DNA of 64,000 bases from Flavobacteriales bacterium (GTDB lineage: Bacteria; Bacteroidota; Bacteroidia; Flavobacteriales; JASBRU01), in the NCBI GenBank assembly GCA_030149285.1, contig JASBRU010000008.1, forward strand, positions 124,001 to 188,000, in the 5' to 3' direction. A program made the position numbers and the translations under genes. Positions 1 to 8,337 of this stretch are shown here, one piece after another (position 1 is the first letter of the stretch; each line of letters opens with the position of its first letter). The notes under the pieces were generated by a model. It was not told the DNA's origin. It did not search any database and saw only the letters and a list, made by a program, of their open reading frames with translations.

Positions 1-318
1 AATTTTTAACTTTCTTGCTAAAGCCGGACCATCACCTTTTTCCATATTCATTTTTAGGTTTACAAAATTTTTATTGAAAAAAGCAGCAGCATTTTCATCC
101 TGAAACGTGGTTTGATCCATACGTTTACACCATCCGCACCATGAGGTATAGGTGTCTACAAAAATTAGCTGGTCGTTTTCTTTAGCCTGCTCTTTTGCTT
201 GTTGGTAATCATTCTGAATAAAATCAAATTTAGTTTCAGTAGCTATTGTGTCTCCTACAAAAGAAGCTGTAAAAGCACCTATTGCTAGTAATAATGTGGC
301 TGTTATTATCTTTTTCAT
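1..318 (-). CDS. Thioredoxin-like secreted protein (3' part outside window)
   Basis: I read this gene directly; its stop lies beyond the left edge. It begins with a hydrophobic export signal (MKKIITATLLLAIGAF...) and then has the motif TYTSWCGWCKRMD, a thioredoxin-type CxxC redox site (WCGWCK) about 55 residues from the start. That pattern belongs to the thioredoxin-like/DUF255-type family, which acts on disulfides in the periplasm of Bacteroidota. The start ATG at 318 is preceded by a TATATTTG promoter element on the minus strand (342-349), giving a leader of about 20 bases. It is divergent from the Crp/Fnr gene at 478. The exact substrate cannot be told, and because the gene is cut its full length and any extra domains are unknown. 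Confidence 0.8.
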   Translation of the reverse strand, partial: MKKIITATLLLAIGAFTASFVGDTIATETKFDFIQNDYQQAKEQAKENDQLIFVDTYTSWCGWCKRMDQTTFQDENAAAFFNKNFVNLKMNMEKGDGPALARKLKI

Positions 319-341
319 TTTTATATCTTTTTGTTCTACTA

Positions 342-369
342 CAAATATAGTAGATAGTATGATAACAAA
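342..369 (-). promoter_or_regulatory. Promoter of the thioredoxin-like gene
   Basis: On the minus strand a TTTG (369-366) lies 16 bases before TATATTTG (349-342). This fits the Bacteroidota -33/-7 pattern TTTG ... TAnnTTTG, and the predicted transcript starts about 20 bases before the ATG at 318. Confidence 0.45.
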
Positions 370-443
370 TTGTCAATACCCCGACAGTAACAGTATTCCA
401 AAAACTGTTCCATATTATATAGACGGAAGTAGAACATAAAAGG

Positions 444-473
444 TTTGCTGCGTGTTTTATTTTTATAAATTTG
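444..473 (+). promoter_or_regulatory. Promoter of the first Crp/Fnr gene
   Basis: TTTG at 444-447 and TAAATTTG at 466-473 are 18 bases apart and match the Bacteroidota consensus. The predicted transcription start (about 477-478) coincides with the ATG at 478, so the transcript may be leaderless. Confidence 0.45.
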
Positions 474-477
474 GGAT

Positions 478-1182
478 ATGAACGAAAGTGCTCCTCATAT
501 TTGCGAAATGTGTAATACCCGAAAGTTATCGGCTTTTTCTGAATTGGGAAAAGAAGAGCTAAGCGACTTATCGGAACACAAAGCCTGTGTGTTTTTTAAG
601 AAAGGGCAAATTATTATGCATGAGGGTAGTAGACCAACCGGTGTTTACTGTATTCATCATGGTAAGGCTAAGTTTTATAAGCTAGGGCAAGAAGGGAAAG
701 AGCAAATTATTCGTTTTGCAAAAGATGGAGACTTATTGGGCTACCGATCTATTTTAAGTGGCGAAGCAGTATCTGTTTCAATAGCTGCTTTAGAAGATAC
801 GCATGCTTGTTTTTTACCAAAAGCAATGCTATTTGAAGTAATAGAAAATAACCCCAAGTTTTCTTTAAATATTATGAAAATGGCTTGCCATGAATTGGGA
901 GAGGCCGGAAAGCTGATTACCAATTTAGCGCAGAAATCTGTTACAGAGCGCTTGGCAGAAATGCTATTGATATTAAAAGAAACCTTTGGCGAAGATGCCG
1001 ATGGTAATATAGATATATCTTTAACCAGAGAAGAGCTTGCCAGTATGGTTGGTACAGCTACAGAGTCTGTAATTCGTTTACTATCTAAGTTTAAAGAAGA
1101 CGAATTGATTTCTATAAAAGGCAGAAAAATAAAGGTAGAAAACCCTGTAAAGCTTGCCAGAGTAGGGAACGTTTTTGACTAA
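478..1182 (+). CDS. Crp/Fnr family transcriptional regulator with N-terminal CxxC
   Basis: This 234-residue protein has a cyclic-nucleotide-binding-like beta roll (about residues 25-145, with the EGSRPTGVYCIHHGKAKFY region) and a C-terminal Crp-type winged helix (about 160-225, LTREELASMVGTATESVIRLL). The N-terminus carries C9 and C12 (CEMC), and further Cys residues follow (C37, C58, C109). In Fnr a similar N-terminal Cys pair plus two more Cys binds an oxygen-sensitive 4Fe-4S cluster; whether these Cys do so here is inference. The target genes are unknown. A second Crp/Fnr gene follows 88 bases downstream on the same strand. The promoter lies directly on the start codon. Confidence 0.9.
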   Translation: MNESAPHICEMCNTRKLSAFSELGKEELSDLSEHKACVFFKKGQIIMHEGSRPTGVYCIHHGKAKFYKLGQEGKEQIIRFAKDGDLLGYRSILSGEAVSVSIAALEDTHACFLPKAMLFEVIENNPKFSLNIMKMACHELGEAGKLITNLAQKSVTERLAEMLLILKETFGEDADGNIDISLTREELASMVGTATESVIRLLSKFKEDELISIKGRKIKVENPVKLARVGNVFD

Positions 1183-1210
1183 AAACGTCTTATTTCATCA
1201 GTTTATATCC

Positions 1211-1253
1211 TGACAAATGTCATAGTTCTATAGTTATGCTGTGTATACTTTTA
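1211..1253 (+). promoter_or_regulatory. Crp/Fnr-type palindrome and -7 element before the second regulator
   Basis: The perfect inverted repeat TGAC-AAAT-GTCA sits at 1211-1222. It resembles the TTGACnnnnGTCAA sites of the Crp/Fnr superfamily, with imperfect outer bases. TACTTTTA at 1246-1253 is one base off the TAnnTTTG -7 consensus. The palindrome centre is about 41 bases before the predicted start near 1257, the classic position for class II activation. The regulator that binds here is inferred, not seen. Confidence 0.4.
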
Positions 1254-1270
1254 CTCTTATCAAAAAAAGT

Positions 1271-1966
1271 ATGCAAGACGTATCGTATCAAATAGGGCAA
1301 CTCATAATTAAACAAAACTTCGGAAACATCTCCGAAAGTATGATTGCTGCTATACATAAAGATGCACAATTGCGTACCTATAATGCCAAGTCTACCATTT
1401 TATCAGAAGGTTCTAAGTCTAAAGGAGTATATATTTTACTTAATGGTGTAGCAAAGGCATTTACTTATGCCGAAAATGGTAAGGAAGTTATTTTAAGCCT
1501 TTACGGAACCGGAGACTCTTTCGGATTAAAATCTGTAATTGAAGATGGTAATTTTGATAAAACTGTGGAGGTTATAGAAAAAGCCGAGGTTTACTTTATT
1601 CCGCAAGAAACCATATATACGGTGCTAAAAAAGCACCCAAGTATGTTATATTCTTTACTAAAGAAAATTGATGTTGGGATTGGTAATTTACATAACCAAG
1701 CAATTGCCTTAGCACAAAAAAGTGCTGATGAAAGATTGGCTCAGGCGTTATTGATGCTACGCAATAAGTTTGGTTTAGACTATGAAGGCTATTTGCTACT
1801 AAATTTAAGTGCAGCTAACTTGGCAGCATTGGTAAACACTACACGGTCTAGCATCTACAAGTTTATAAAGCTTTTTGAAGATTTAGGGGTTATAGAAAAC
1901 AACAATGGCAGAATAAAAATATGCAAAGAAAAGCAACTGCTTAAGTCGGCAGGAGGCTTAGTATAA
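1271..1966 (+). CDS. Crp/Fnr family transcriptional regulator (second copy)
   Basis: This is a second member of the Crp/Fnr family, about 231 residues from the ATG at 1271. A GTG 30 bases upstream would extend the frame, but it lies inside the predicted promoter. It has the beta-roll sensor (ILSEGSKSKGVYILLNG..., about residues 45-140) and a C-terminal winged helix (LSAANLAALVNTTRSSIYKFIKLFEDLGVI). It lacks the N-terminal CxxC of its neighbour, so the two probably sense different signals. The proteins are clearly divergent, so this is an old pair rather than a recent duplication. Its 3' end overlaps the convergent hflX by nine bases. A Crp/Fnr-type palindrome lies just upstream. Confidence 0.87.
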   Translation: MQDVSYQIGQLIIKQNFGNISESMIAAIHKDAQLRTYNAKSTILSEGSKSKGVYILLNGVAKAFTYAENGKEVILSLYGTGDSFGLKSVIEDGNFDKTVEVIEKAEVYFIPQETIYTVLKKHPSMLYSLLKKIDVGIGNLHNQAIALAQKSADERLAQALLMLRNKFGLDYEGYLLLNLSAANLAALVNTTRSSIYKFIKLFEDLGVIENNNGRIKICKEKQLLKSAGGLV

Positions 1967-3145
1967 AAAGTTGTTATACGGATACCTTTTTTTGTGCATA
2001 TCACTTATCACATCATACATTTTGCTTTTCAGCTCATCAATGTTTTGCTTTTTACCGGCAGAAATAAATACACAGTGGTTACCCATTTTACTCATCCAGG
2101 TACGTTTCCAGTCTTCCAATGTAAAATGCTCTTTTAGTTTAGGCCCTAAATCATCGGGGTCTTTTTTTACATGGGTATAAGCATCAATCTTGTTAAAAAC
2201 CATTAAAACCGATTTTTCTGTATCGTCAATTTCAGTTATGGTTTGGTTTACAGATTCTATTTGCTCTTCAAAATTAGGATGAGAAATATCCACTACATGC
2301 ACCAATATATCTGCTTCGCGTACTTCATCAAGGGTAGACTTAAAAGACTCTACCAGTTGGGTAGGTAGCTTACGTATAAAACCTACCGTATCGGTTAGTA
2401 AAAAAGGTAAGTTTTCTATTACCACTTTACGCACAGTAGTATCTAAGGTTGCAAATAGTTTGTTTTCTGCAAATACTTCAGATTTGCTTAGTAAATTCAT
2501 TAAGGTAGACTTACCAACGTTGGTGTACCCCACTAAAGCAACACGTACCATTTGCCCGCGGTTTTTACGTTGGGTAGCCATTTGCTTGTCTATTTGCTTT
2601 AGCTTGGTTTTCAACAAAGCAATTTTATCACGGATGATACGTCTATCTGTTTCAATTTCCGTTTCACCGGGTCCTTTCATACCAATACCCCCTTTTTGTT
2701 TAGAAAGGTGAGTCCACATATTGGTTAGGCGTGGTAGTAAGTATTGGTATTGTGCCAGCTCTACCTGTGTACGCGCATGAGACGTTTGGGCTCTTCCGGC
2801 AAAAATATCCAATATCAAATTGGTACGATCTAGTATTTTGGTATCTAAAATACGCTCTACGTTGCGCACTTGCGATGGGCTTAGTTCATCATCAAAAACA
2901 ACCAAATCAATGTTGTTTTCTTTTATGTAATCTGCAATTTCATTTACTTTTCCTGCTCCAATAAATGTTTTTGGGTTGGGTTGTGTAAGCTTCTGCGTAA
3001 ATCGTTTTATAGGAATAGCACCGGCAGTTTCAGTTAAAAATGCCAGTTCATCTAAATACTCCCTCGACTTTTCTTCAGACTGTTCTTGGGTAATGATGCC
3101 TATCAGTACGGCTCTTTCCTTCTCCTTAGTGGCGTTATCTATCAT
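1958..3145 (-). CDS. hflX: GTPase HflX, ribosome-rescue factor
   Basis: This 395-residue protein is a standard HflX. The N-terminal domain includes FIGAGKVNEI near residue 61. The glycine-rich segment (GGIGMKGPGETEIETDRR, about 152-169) is followed by a coiled coil. The G domain has G1 GYTNVGKST (206-214), G3 DTVG (252-255) and G4 NKID (318-321). HflX binds the 50S subunit and can split stalled ribosomes, particularly under heat stress. It is the last gene of a three-gene minus-strand run with two small membrane proteins (gap of 9 bases to the nearest), and it ends convergently against the second Crp/Fnr gene. Confidence 0.95.
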   Translation of the reverse strand: MIDNATKEKERAVLIGIITQEQSEEKSREYLDELAFLTETAGAIPIKRFTQKLTQPNPKTFIGAGKVNEIADYIKENNIDLVVFDDELSPSQVRNVERILDTKILDRTNLILDIFAGRAQTSHARTQVELAQYQYLLPRLTNMWTHLSKQKGGIGMKGPGETEIETDRRIIRDKIALLKTKLKQIDKQMATQRKNRGQMVRVALVGYTNVGKSTLMNLLSKSEVFAENKLFATLDTTVRKVVIENLPFLLTDTVGFIRKLPTQLVESFKSTLDEVREADILVHVVDISHPNFEEQIESVNQTITEIDDTEKSVLMVFNKIDAYTHVKKDPDDLGPKLKEHFTLEDWKRTWMSKMGNHCVFISAGKKQNIDELKSKMYDVISDMHKKRYPYNNFLY

Positions 3146-3154
3146 TCTTGTGTA

Positions 3155-3595
3155 TTATGCTAGCCAGTTTTGCCAAGGTATTTGGCTTAGAATAAGCACT
3201 AGCCCTATTGTAAAAAATATAGCAACCATTTTGTGCTTGGCTTTGTCTTCTTGTTTTTTCTTGCTTTTACTTCTTCCTATGGTTATTAATATAGCAGCAA
3301 GTAACATGGTTACGGGGTGCTCAATAGCCATTTTTCTTATCATGTCATCTTTCATTGCCTCGCCCATACCTATTTCTTTTAAAGTAATGTAATATGAACT
3401 TTGAAAGTATAGTGCTAAACCTACTAATACCTGTATATGTGCAAAAACTAGTGTAAACAAACTCAGTTTATTGTCACCATTTGTATAGGGCTTGTTGCTA
3501 GCTAAGCCCATAAATGCTTTAACTATAGTAAGCACCAATAGAAATAATAATGCATACGGAATAAAAGAGTGTAAGTGTAGTATACCGGTTTTCAT
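3155..3595 (-). CDS. Four-helix integral membrane protein (cytochrome B-like in flavobacteria)
   Basis: This 146-residue protein has four predicted membrane segments (about residues 12-32, 45-65, 93-108 and 125-143) and several histidines (H7, H9 near the N-terminus, H53, H93). Homologues in flavobacteria are usually labelled cytochrome B, but I see no proof of haem binding. It lies 9 bases upstream of hflX on the same strand, so the two may share a transcript. Confidence 0.65.
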   Translation of the reverse strand: MKTGILHLHSFIPYALLFLLVLTIVKAFMGLASNKPYTNGDNKLSLFTLVFAHIQVLVGLALYFQSSYYITLKEIGMGEAMKDDMIRKMAIEHPVTMLLAAILITIGRSKSKKKQEDKAKHKMVAIFFTIGLVLILSQIPWQNWLA

Positions 3596-3635
3596 TTAAA
3601 GGCATTTAAAAGTTAGACTTATGCAAATATAGCAA

Positions 3636-4106
3636 TCAAGCTCTATTCTCTAACTTTATTAGGGCTAAAGATTGAAGTAGCTTTTTGCGTTTAGATGAAG
3701 AAACAAAAGTAATATTAAAACGCTGAGTTTTATAGGAGCCACTTCGGCTAGATATTTTTAGAGTAAGGTATTTTTCAAACAATATCTTTTCTACTGTATA
3801 GTCATAAAGCTTGCGTTTAGGGAACTCAAACTTGTTTCTAAACTTAGATGAAATTTTACCTAGCACCAACCCGCTGGTTTCTATGCTCATTATCTCGTAA
3901 TCATCATTGTATTTAAACTGATAAATACCTTTTAATAAGAATAGTAAAAATAAACCGCCGGCAACTATAAGAGGTATATGGCTACTAAAATAGTGACTAA
4001 TAGCCCCTGGTATAAAGTAAGTAGCAATATCTGCAACAACCACAATAACTAATAAGAGCATAAAGTTGCGCATTAGTCTTATACTACTGTTATTACTTAT
4101 TTTCAT
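3636..4106 (-). CDS. Uncharacterised membrane-anchored protein
   Basis: This 156-residue protein has two hydrophobic segments near the N-terminus (about 12-33 and 43-62) and a basic, beta-rich cytosolic tail (about 70-150) that ends in a Lys/Arg-rich stretch (SSSKRKKLLQ). The layout, two helices then a small beta domain, is like that of bacterial PH-like membrane proteins, but I do not recognise the family. It is the first gene of the run leading to hflX. Confidence 0.55.
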   Translation of the reverse strand: MKISNNSSIRLMRNFMLLLVIVVVADIATYFIPGAISHYFSSHIPLIVAGGLFLLFLLKGIYQFKYNDDYEIMSIETSGLVLGKISSKFRNKFEFPKRKLYDYTVEKILFEKYLTLKISSRSGSYKTQRFNITFVSSSKRKKLLQSLALIKLENRA

Positions 4107-4269
4107 TTATAAATAAATTGTACGCTTTTTATTGTTGTTGCTGTAAACAAATATAGCAGAAAATTGCCTTATTATTTTATAACTGTCCTTAAATCAGCAT
4201 TTTTGCTATGCATAAATACGATTTTGGTCTTGCAAAGTTACTACAGTTAAGCCACACAAAACCTTAATT

Positions 4270-4287
4270 TTACATTAAAATCACATT
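4270..4287 (+). promoter_or_regulatory. Possible PHO box-like direct repeat
   Basis: TTACATT (4270-4276) and TCACATT (4281-4287) are 7-base repeats with a 4-base spacer, an 11-base period. This is the architecture of PhoB/PhoP binding sites. It lies upstream of the receptor and phosphatase genes. Only two repeats are good matches, and the best -7 element (4358) is distant; TAAGTTTA at 4312 is a nearer but weaker one. Confidence 0.3.
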
Positions 4288-4357
4288 TAGTCTTCAAATT
4301 TATCATCTGTTTAAGTTTAGATAATCTGCTAATAATTTTTAGTAGATATACCACAGA

Positions 4358-4365
4358 TACTTTTG
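4358..4365 (+). promoter_or_regulatory. -7 element of the TonB receptor gene
   Basis: TACTTTTG followed by C matches TAnnTTTG. It predicts a start near 4369, so the ATG at 4393 is preferred over the in-frame TTG at 4363, which lies inside this element. Confidence 0.5.
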
Positions 4366-4392
4366 CTGAATATACTTAAACAATATTCAGTC

Positions 4393-7275
4393 ATGAAGAA
4401 AATTTTACGCAATTCTTTGATTTTAATCTTCTTACTTACAGCTTTTACAGGTATAAAAGCATCAACAATAGGGGAGGCAGATAAAAACGGAGCCATCACA
4501 GGCCGTGTATTAGACGAGAATAATTTGCCATTACCTGGTGCAAACGTAATTATTGAGTCTTTAAAAAAGGGAACGATAACAGATGTAAAAGGTGACTATA
4601 CATTGGTAAATATTCCGGAAGGGAAACATGTGCTAAAAGTTACCTACATGGGTTACCAAGAGCAGACACTAGAGGTAGATGTAGCTGATGGGCAGGTTTC
4701 TAATGCAACATTTACACTTAAACCCGCCGAAGGTACTTTGGGCGATGTAATATTGATAGGATCTCAGTCCAAAGGACAAGCAAAAGCTTTGAACCAGCAA
4801 AAGAATAATGATAATATTACCAATGTAGTATCTGCAGATCAAGTAGGTCGTTTTCCGGATGCAAACATTGGAGATGCTATGAAACGTATACCGGGTATAA
4901 CAATGCAAAATGACCAAGGTGAGGCTCGTAACATTATTATTAGAGGTATGGCACCTCAATTAAACTCAGTTACAGTTAATGGTGAGAGAGTTCCTTCAGC
5001 AGAAGGAGATAACCGTAGAGTTCAGATGGACTTAATACCTGCAGATATGATTCAAACAATTGAGGTAAACAAAGCTGTAACTCCAGACATGGATGCTGAT
5101 GCAATTGGTGGTTCTGTAAACTTGGTTACCAGAGCACCTTCTGCCGGCTTACGTGTTTCCGGTACAGGAGCAGGTGGTTATAACTTCTTATCAGAAAAAC
5201 CAATATGGACAGGAGGCTTAGTAGTAGGTAATAGACTATTTGGTAATAAATTGGGTTTTGTGGTAAGTGCATCTTATAACTACCATGATTTTGGTTCTGA
5301 TAACGTAGAGTTTGAGTGGGCAAATGAAGATGAAGATGGAAATACAGTTAACCCTTATATCTCTGAAATGGATATTAGAGAATATAAAGTACGCCGTATA
5401 CGCCAAAGTGTATCTGCCAACTTAGATTATAAGTTTAATGAGAGACATAAAATTTATTTCACTTCTTTATTAAATAGAAGAGATGATAATGAAAACAGAT
5501 TTAGACTAAGAATTACTGACATTGAGCAAGCTACTGATGGAACTTATACTGGAGCAGAAGCGAGAGCAGAAACAAAAGGAGGTATAGATAATGATGATAA
5601 TGAAAATAGAAGATTAGAGCGCCAAGAAACTACAAACCTTACAGTTGGTGGTGAGCATTTATTTGGTTCTAAAATAAAAGCAAACTGGTCTGTTACGTAT
5701 GGTTTGGCATCTGAGTCTAGACCAGATGAGCGCTATATAAGGTATGATGCAGGTACGGATGTAAACCTAAACTTGTCTGACACACGTGAGCCAATAGCTA
5801 CTCCTACAACTCCATTGTCTTTAAATGACTTTGAGTTTAAGAGAATAGAAGAACAACAAGGATATACAGAAGAGGAAGATTTAAACGGACGTTTAGATGT
5901 TTTAATTCCTTTTAACGATGCAGGTAAATATAAAAACAGCTTAAAAGTAGGAACTCGTATAAGAACAAAAGAAAAACTAAGAGCAAATTCATTTAATGAG
6001 ATTAAGCCGGCAGATGGAGATTTTGATGGTCAGGTTCACCCAATTTTAGGTGGTGTTTGGGATGATGCTAATGGAGAGTGGGTTGGACAAGATTTTTCTC
6101 AAATCCCGGCATCTAATTTATCTGATCCGGATTATTTAGCAGGAAGTCAATATCAAGCAGGTGTGTTTGCAGACCCAGGCTTTTTGGGAGGTTTAAATTT
6201 AGGAGACAGGTCTCTTTGGGATATAGAAGATGTAAAGGAAGAGTACCAAACAGAAAACTATAATGCTAGCGAAGACATTTTGGCCGGTTATGCAATGTGG
6301 AAACAAGAAATTGGTGCAAGATGGACATTAATTGGTGGTGTGCGTGTTGAAAATACTCAAATAGAATATGCCGGTAACCAATTTGTAATTGATGCAAACG
6401 GAGACCCAGACCCATCTCTTACAAGAGCTGTTTTTGGAAAAAGAGATTACACAAATGTATTACCGGGTTTACATGCTAAGTATTTATTAGATGAGAATAC
6501 AGTTTTAAGAGCAGCATGGACTAACACATTGGCAAGACCAGACTACTTTAACTTAGTTCCTTACAGAATTGTAAATAACGAGGATAATGAACTAGAGAAG
6601 GGTAACCCTGACTTAGACCCTACAACAGCTATGAACTTTGATTTAATGGCAGAGAAATACTTTAAAAGTATAGGTATTGTGTCTGCAGGGGTATTCTATA
6701 AAGATATCTCAGATTTCATATTTGTATATTCACAAGACGATGTTGTAGATGCAGCAACAGGTAGAACTTTTGACCAAATTAGCCAGCCATTAAACGGAGA
6801 TAATGCCCAAGTATATGGAGTTGAGGTTTCTTTTCAACGTAAGTTAGATTTCTTACCTGGTATTTGGAAAAATATAGGTGTGTACACAAACTATACACAT
6901 ACTGAGTCTGAAACTAGTGGCATACCAAATCGTCCGGGAGAAAAATTATCATTACCGGGTACAGCAGAAAACATGTTTAATGCTTCTCTTTCTTACGAAG
7001 ACAAAAAGTTATTGATAAGAGTGTCTATCAACTTTGCTAGTGATTATATTGATGAAGAGTATGGCGATAACACTTTTGAAGACCGCTACTACGATACACA
7101 AACATTTATTGATATAAACGGAACGTATACAATTACTAAGCAATTGCGCTTTTTCTTTGAGGTGAATAACCTTACAAATCAGCCATTACGCTTTTATCAA
7201 GGAACTCAAGATCAAACCATGCAAGCTGAATATTACAGCACTAGAATGAACTTAGGTGTGAAGTTTGATTTATAA
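4393..7275 (+). CDS. TonB-dependent outer membrane receptor, probable phosphate-source uptake
   Basis: This receptor is about 960 residues long. A signal peptide (MKKILRNSLILIFLLTAFTG) is followed by a CarboxypepD_reg-like beta-sandwich (GAITGRVLDENNLPLPGANV..., about 25-110), a plug domain with VGRFPDANIGDAMKRIPGI and the RNIIIRGM segment (about 140-245), and a long beta-barrel that ends in the aromatic strand NLGVKFDL. Such receptors move large or scarce substrates across the outer membrane using TonB energy. No SusD partner follows. Instead, the next gene behind a terminator is a purple acid phosphatase-like lipoprotein, which suggests an organic-phosphate substrate; this is inference. The upstream region holds a PHO box-like repeat. 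Confidence 0.88.
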   Translation: MKKILRNSLILIFLLTAFTGIKASTIGEADKNGAITGRVLDENNLPLPGANVIIESLKKGTITDVKGDYTLVNIPEGKHVLKVTYMGYQEQTLEVDVADGQVSNATFTLKPAEGTLGDVILIGSQSKGQAKALNQQKNNDNITNVVSADQVGRFPDANIGDAMKRIPGITMQNDQGEARNIIIRGMAPQLNSVTVNGERVPSAEGDNRRVQMDLIPADMIQTIEVNKAVTPDMDADAIGGSVNLVTRAPSAGLRVSGTGAGGYNFLSEKPIWTGGLVVGNRLFGNKLGFVVSASYNYHDFGSDNVEFEWANEDEDGNTVNPYISEMDIREYKVRRIRQSVSANLDYKFNERHKIYFTSLLNRRDDNENRFRLRITDIEQATDGTYTGAEARAETKGGIDNDDNENRRLERQETTNLTVGGEHLFGSKIKANWSVTYGLASESRPDERYIRYDAGTDVNLNLSDTREPIATPTTPLSLNDFEFKRIEEQQGYTEEEDLNGRLDVLIPFNDAGKYKNSLKVGTRIRTKEKLRANSFNEIKPADGDFDGQVHPILGGVWDDANGEWVGQDFSQIPASNLSDPDYLAGSQYQAGVFADPGFLGGLNLGDRSLWDIEDVKEEYQTENYNASEDILAGYAMWKQEIGARWTLIGGVRVENTQIEYAGNQFVIDANGDPDPSLTRAVFGKRDYTNVLPGLHAKYLLDENTVLRAAWTNTLARPDYFNLVPYRIVNNEDNELEKGNPDLDPTTAMNFDLMAEKYFKSIGIVSAGVFYKDISDFIFVYSQDDVVDAATGRTFDQISQPLNGDNAQVYGVEVSFQRKLDFLPGIWKNIGVYTNYTHTESETSGIPNRPGEKLSLPGTAENMFNASLSYEDKKLLIRVSINFASDYIDEEYGDNTFEDRYYDTQTFIDINGTYTITKQLRFFFEVNNLTNQPLRFYQGTQDQTMQAEYYSTRMNLGVKFDL

Positions 7276-7298
7276 TAAGATATAATAATTACTATTTA

Positions 7299-7329
7299 AA
7301 AAACCCTTACTACTTTCGTAAGGGTTTTT
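7299..7329 (+). terminator. Intrinsic terminator after the TonB receptor
   Basis: A perfect 12-base stem (7299-7310 with 7318-7329, core AAACCCTTAC/GTAAGGGTTT) has a 7-base loop and a T-rich 3' arm. It lies between the receptor and the phosphatase. The same stem core recurs at 59809-59839. Confidence 0.8.
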
Positions 7330-7350
7330 ACTCGTTTAAAAATTACTGAT

Positions 7351-8337
7351 ATGAAACAAAGGGTTTTTACATTCATTTTATGTTTATCATTATTTGTTAT
7401 CTCATGTACTCAGCCTGCAAGGGATGCTAATAGTACAAAGGCAGATAACACTAATAATAGTTCACCTACAGTTGAGGTAGTAGATGATGCTTTGCATTTT
7501 TATGTGATTGGAGATTGGGGCAGAAATGGCCATCAAAACCAACAAGAGGTGGCAGACCAAATGAATAAAACGGCAAGCGTGTTAGAGCCTGAGTTTATAA
7601 TTTCTACAGGAGATAATTTTTACGACAATGGTATAGCTAGTGTAGATGATCCTTATTGGATTAGCTCTTTTGAGAATGTATACAATGGCGAGTTTATGTT
7701 TGTAAACTGGTATGTAGTACTTGGTAACCATGATTATAGAGGGAACCCGGATGCAGAAATTGCATACACCCAAAAAAGTAGAAGGTGGAATATGCCTGCT
7801 CGTTACTTTACAGTAGACAAAGAAATGGAGGATGGATCTGGTATGGCAAAATTTGTTTTTATAGACACATCTCCCTTTGAAGATGAATACTATGAAGAGG
7901 ATAAATACAAAAATGCTGTTTCAGGTCAGGATACTGCCGCGCAATATGCATGGATAGATAGTACGTTGGCAGCATCGCAAGATGCAAAATGGCTAATAGT
8001 AGTTGGGCATCACCCATTTTATACATCCGGTAAGCGTGTAGATGATGAGGCTTATGTAAGAAACCATTTAGAGCCTTTGTTTGAAAAGCATAAGGTAGAC
8101 ATGTACTTTGCAGGGCATGAGCATGATTTACAGCATCAAAAACCGGCAGATGTGTATACCAATCACTTTGTATCGGGTGCAGGTTCAGAGGTTCGTCCAA
8201 CCGGAAAAACAGACTTTACAAAGTTTGCAGAATCACAGCCTGGTTTTATGTCGGCATCATTAACAGCAAATAGCTGTTTAATACAAGCTATTAATGAAAA
8301 AGGGCAAGTGATTTATAAAACGGAACTGAAGAGATAG
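7351..8337 (+). CDS. Tartrate-resistant acid phosphatase-type metallophosphoesterase lipoprotein
   Basis: This 328-residue protein has a lipoprotein signal peptide with the lipobox Cys at residue 19 (FVISC). The calcineurin-like motifs are in the order typical of small purple acid phosphatases (ACP5/TRAP): GDWG (54-57), GDNFYDNG (87-94), GNHDYRGN (125-132), GHHPFY (219-224) and GHEHDLQH (255-262). D55, D88, Y91, N126, H220, H256 and H258 match the di-metal ligands, including the tyrosine that gives purple enzymes their colour. It should release phosphate from monoesters at the cell surface or in the periplasm. It follows the TonB receptor with a terminator between them, so it may be partly uncoupled from it. 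Confidence 0.88.
   Translation: MKQRVFTFILCLSLFVISCTQPARDANSTKADNTNNSSPTVEVVDDALHFYVIGDWGRNGHQNQQEVADQMNKTASVLEPEFIISTGDNFYDNGIASVDDPYWISSFENVYNGEFMFVNWYVVLGNHDYRGNPDAEIAYTQKSRRWNMPARYFTVDKEMEDGSGMAKFVFIDTSPFEDEYYEEDKYKNAVSGQDTAAQYAWIDSTLAASQDAKWLIVVGHHPFYTSGKRVDDEAYVRNHLEPLFEKHKVDMYFAGHEHDLQHQKPADVYTNHFVSGAGSEVRPTGKTDFTKFAESQPGFMSASLTANSCLIQAINEKGQVIYKTELKR

Noticed and set aside
371-386. TGTC-N8-GACA inverted repeat between the first two divergent genes
   Set aside because: The arms have only four bases and the half-site orientation differs from the palindrome at 1211, so chance is enough to explain it, although its position near -40 of the thioredoxin-like promoter is tempting.
2976-3392. 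A 138-codon frame on the plus strand across hflX and the neighbouring membrane gene
   Set aside because: It is antisense to two clearly real genes, has no promoter or family motif, and its composition mirrors the opposite strand.
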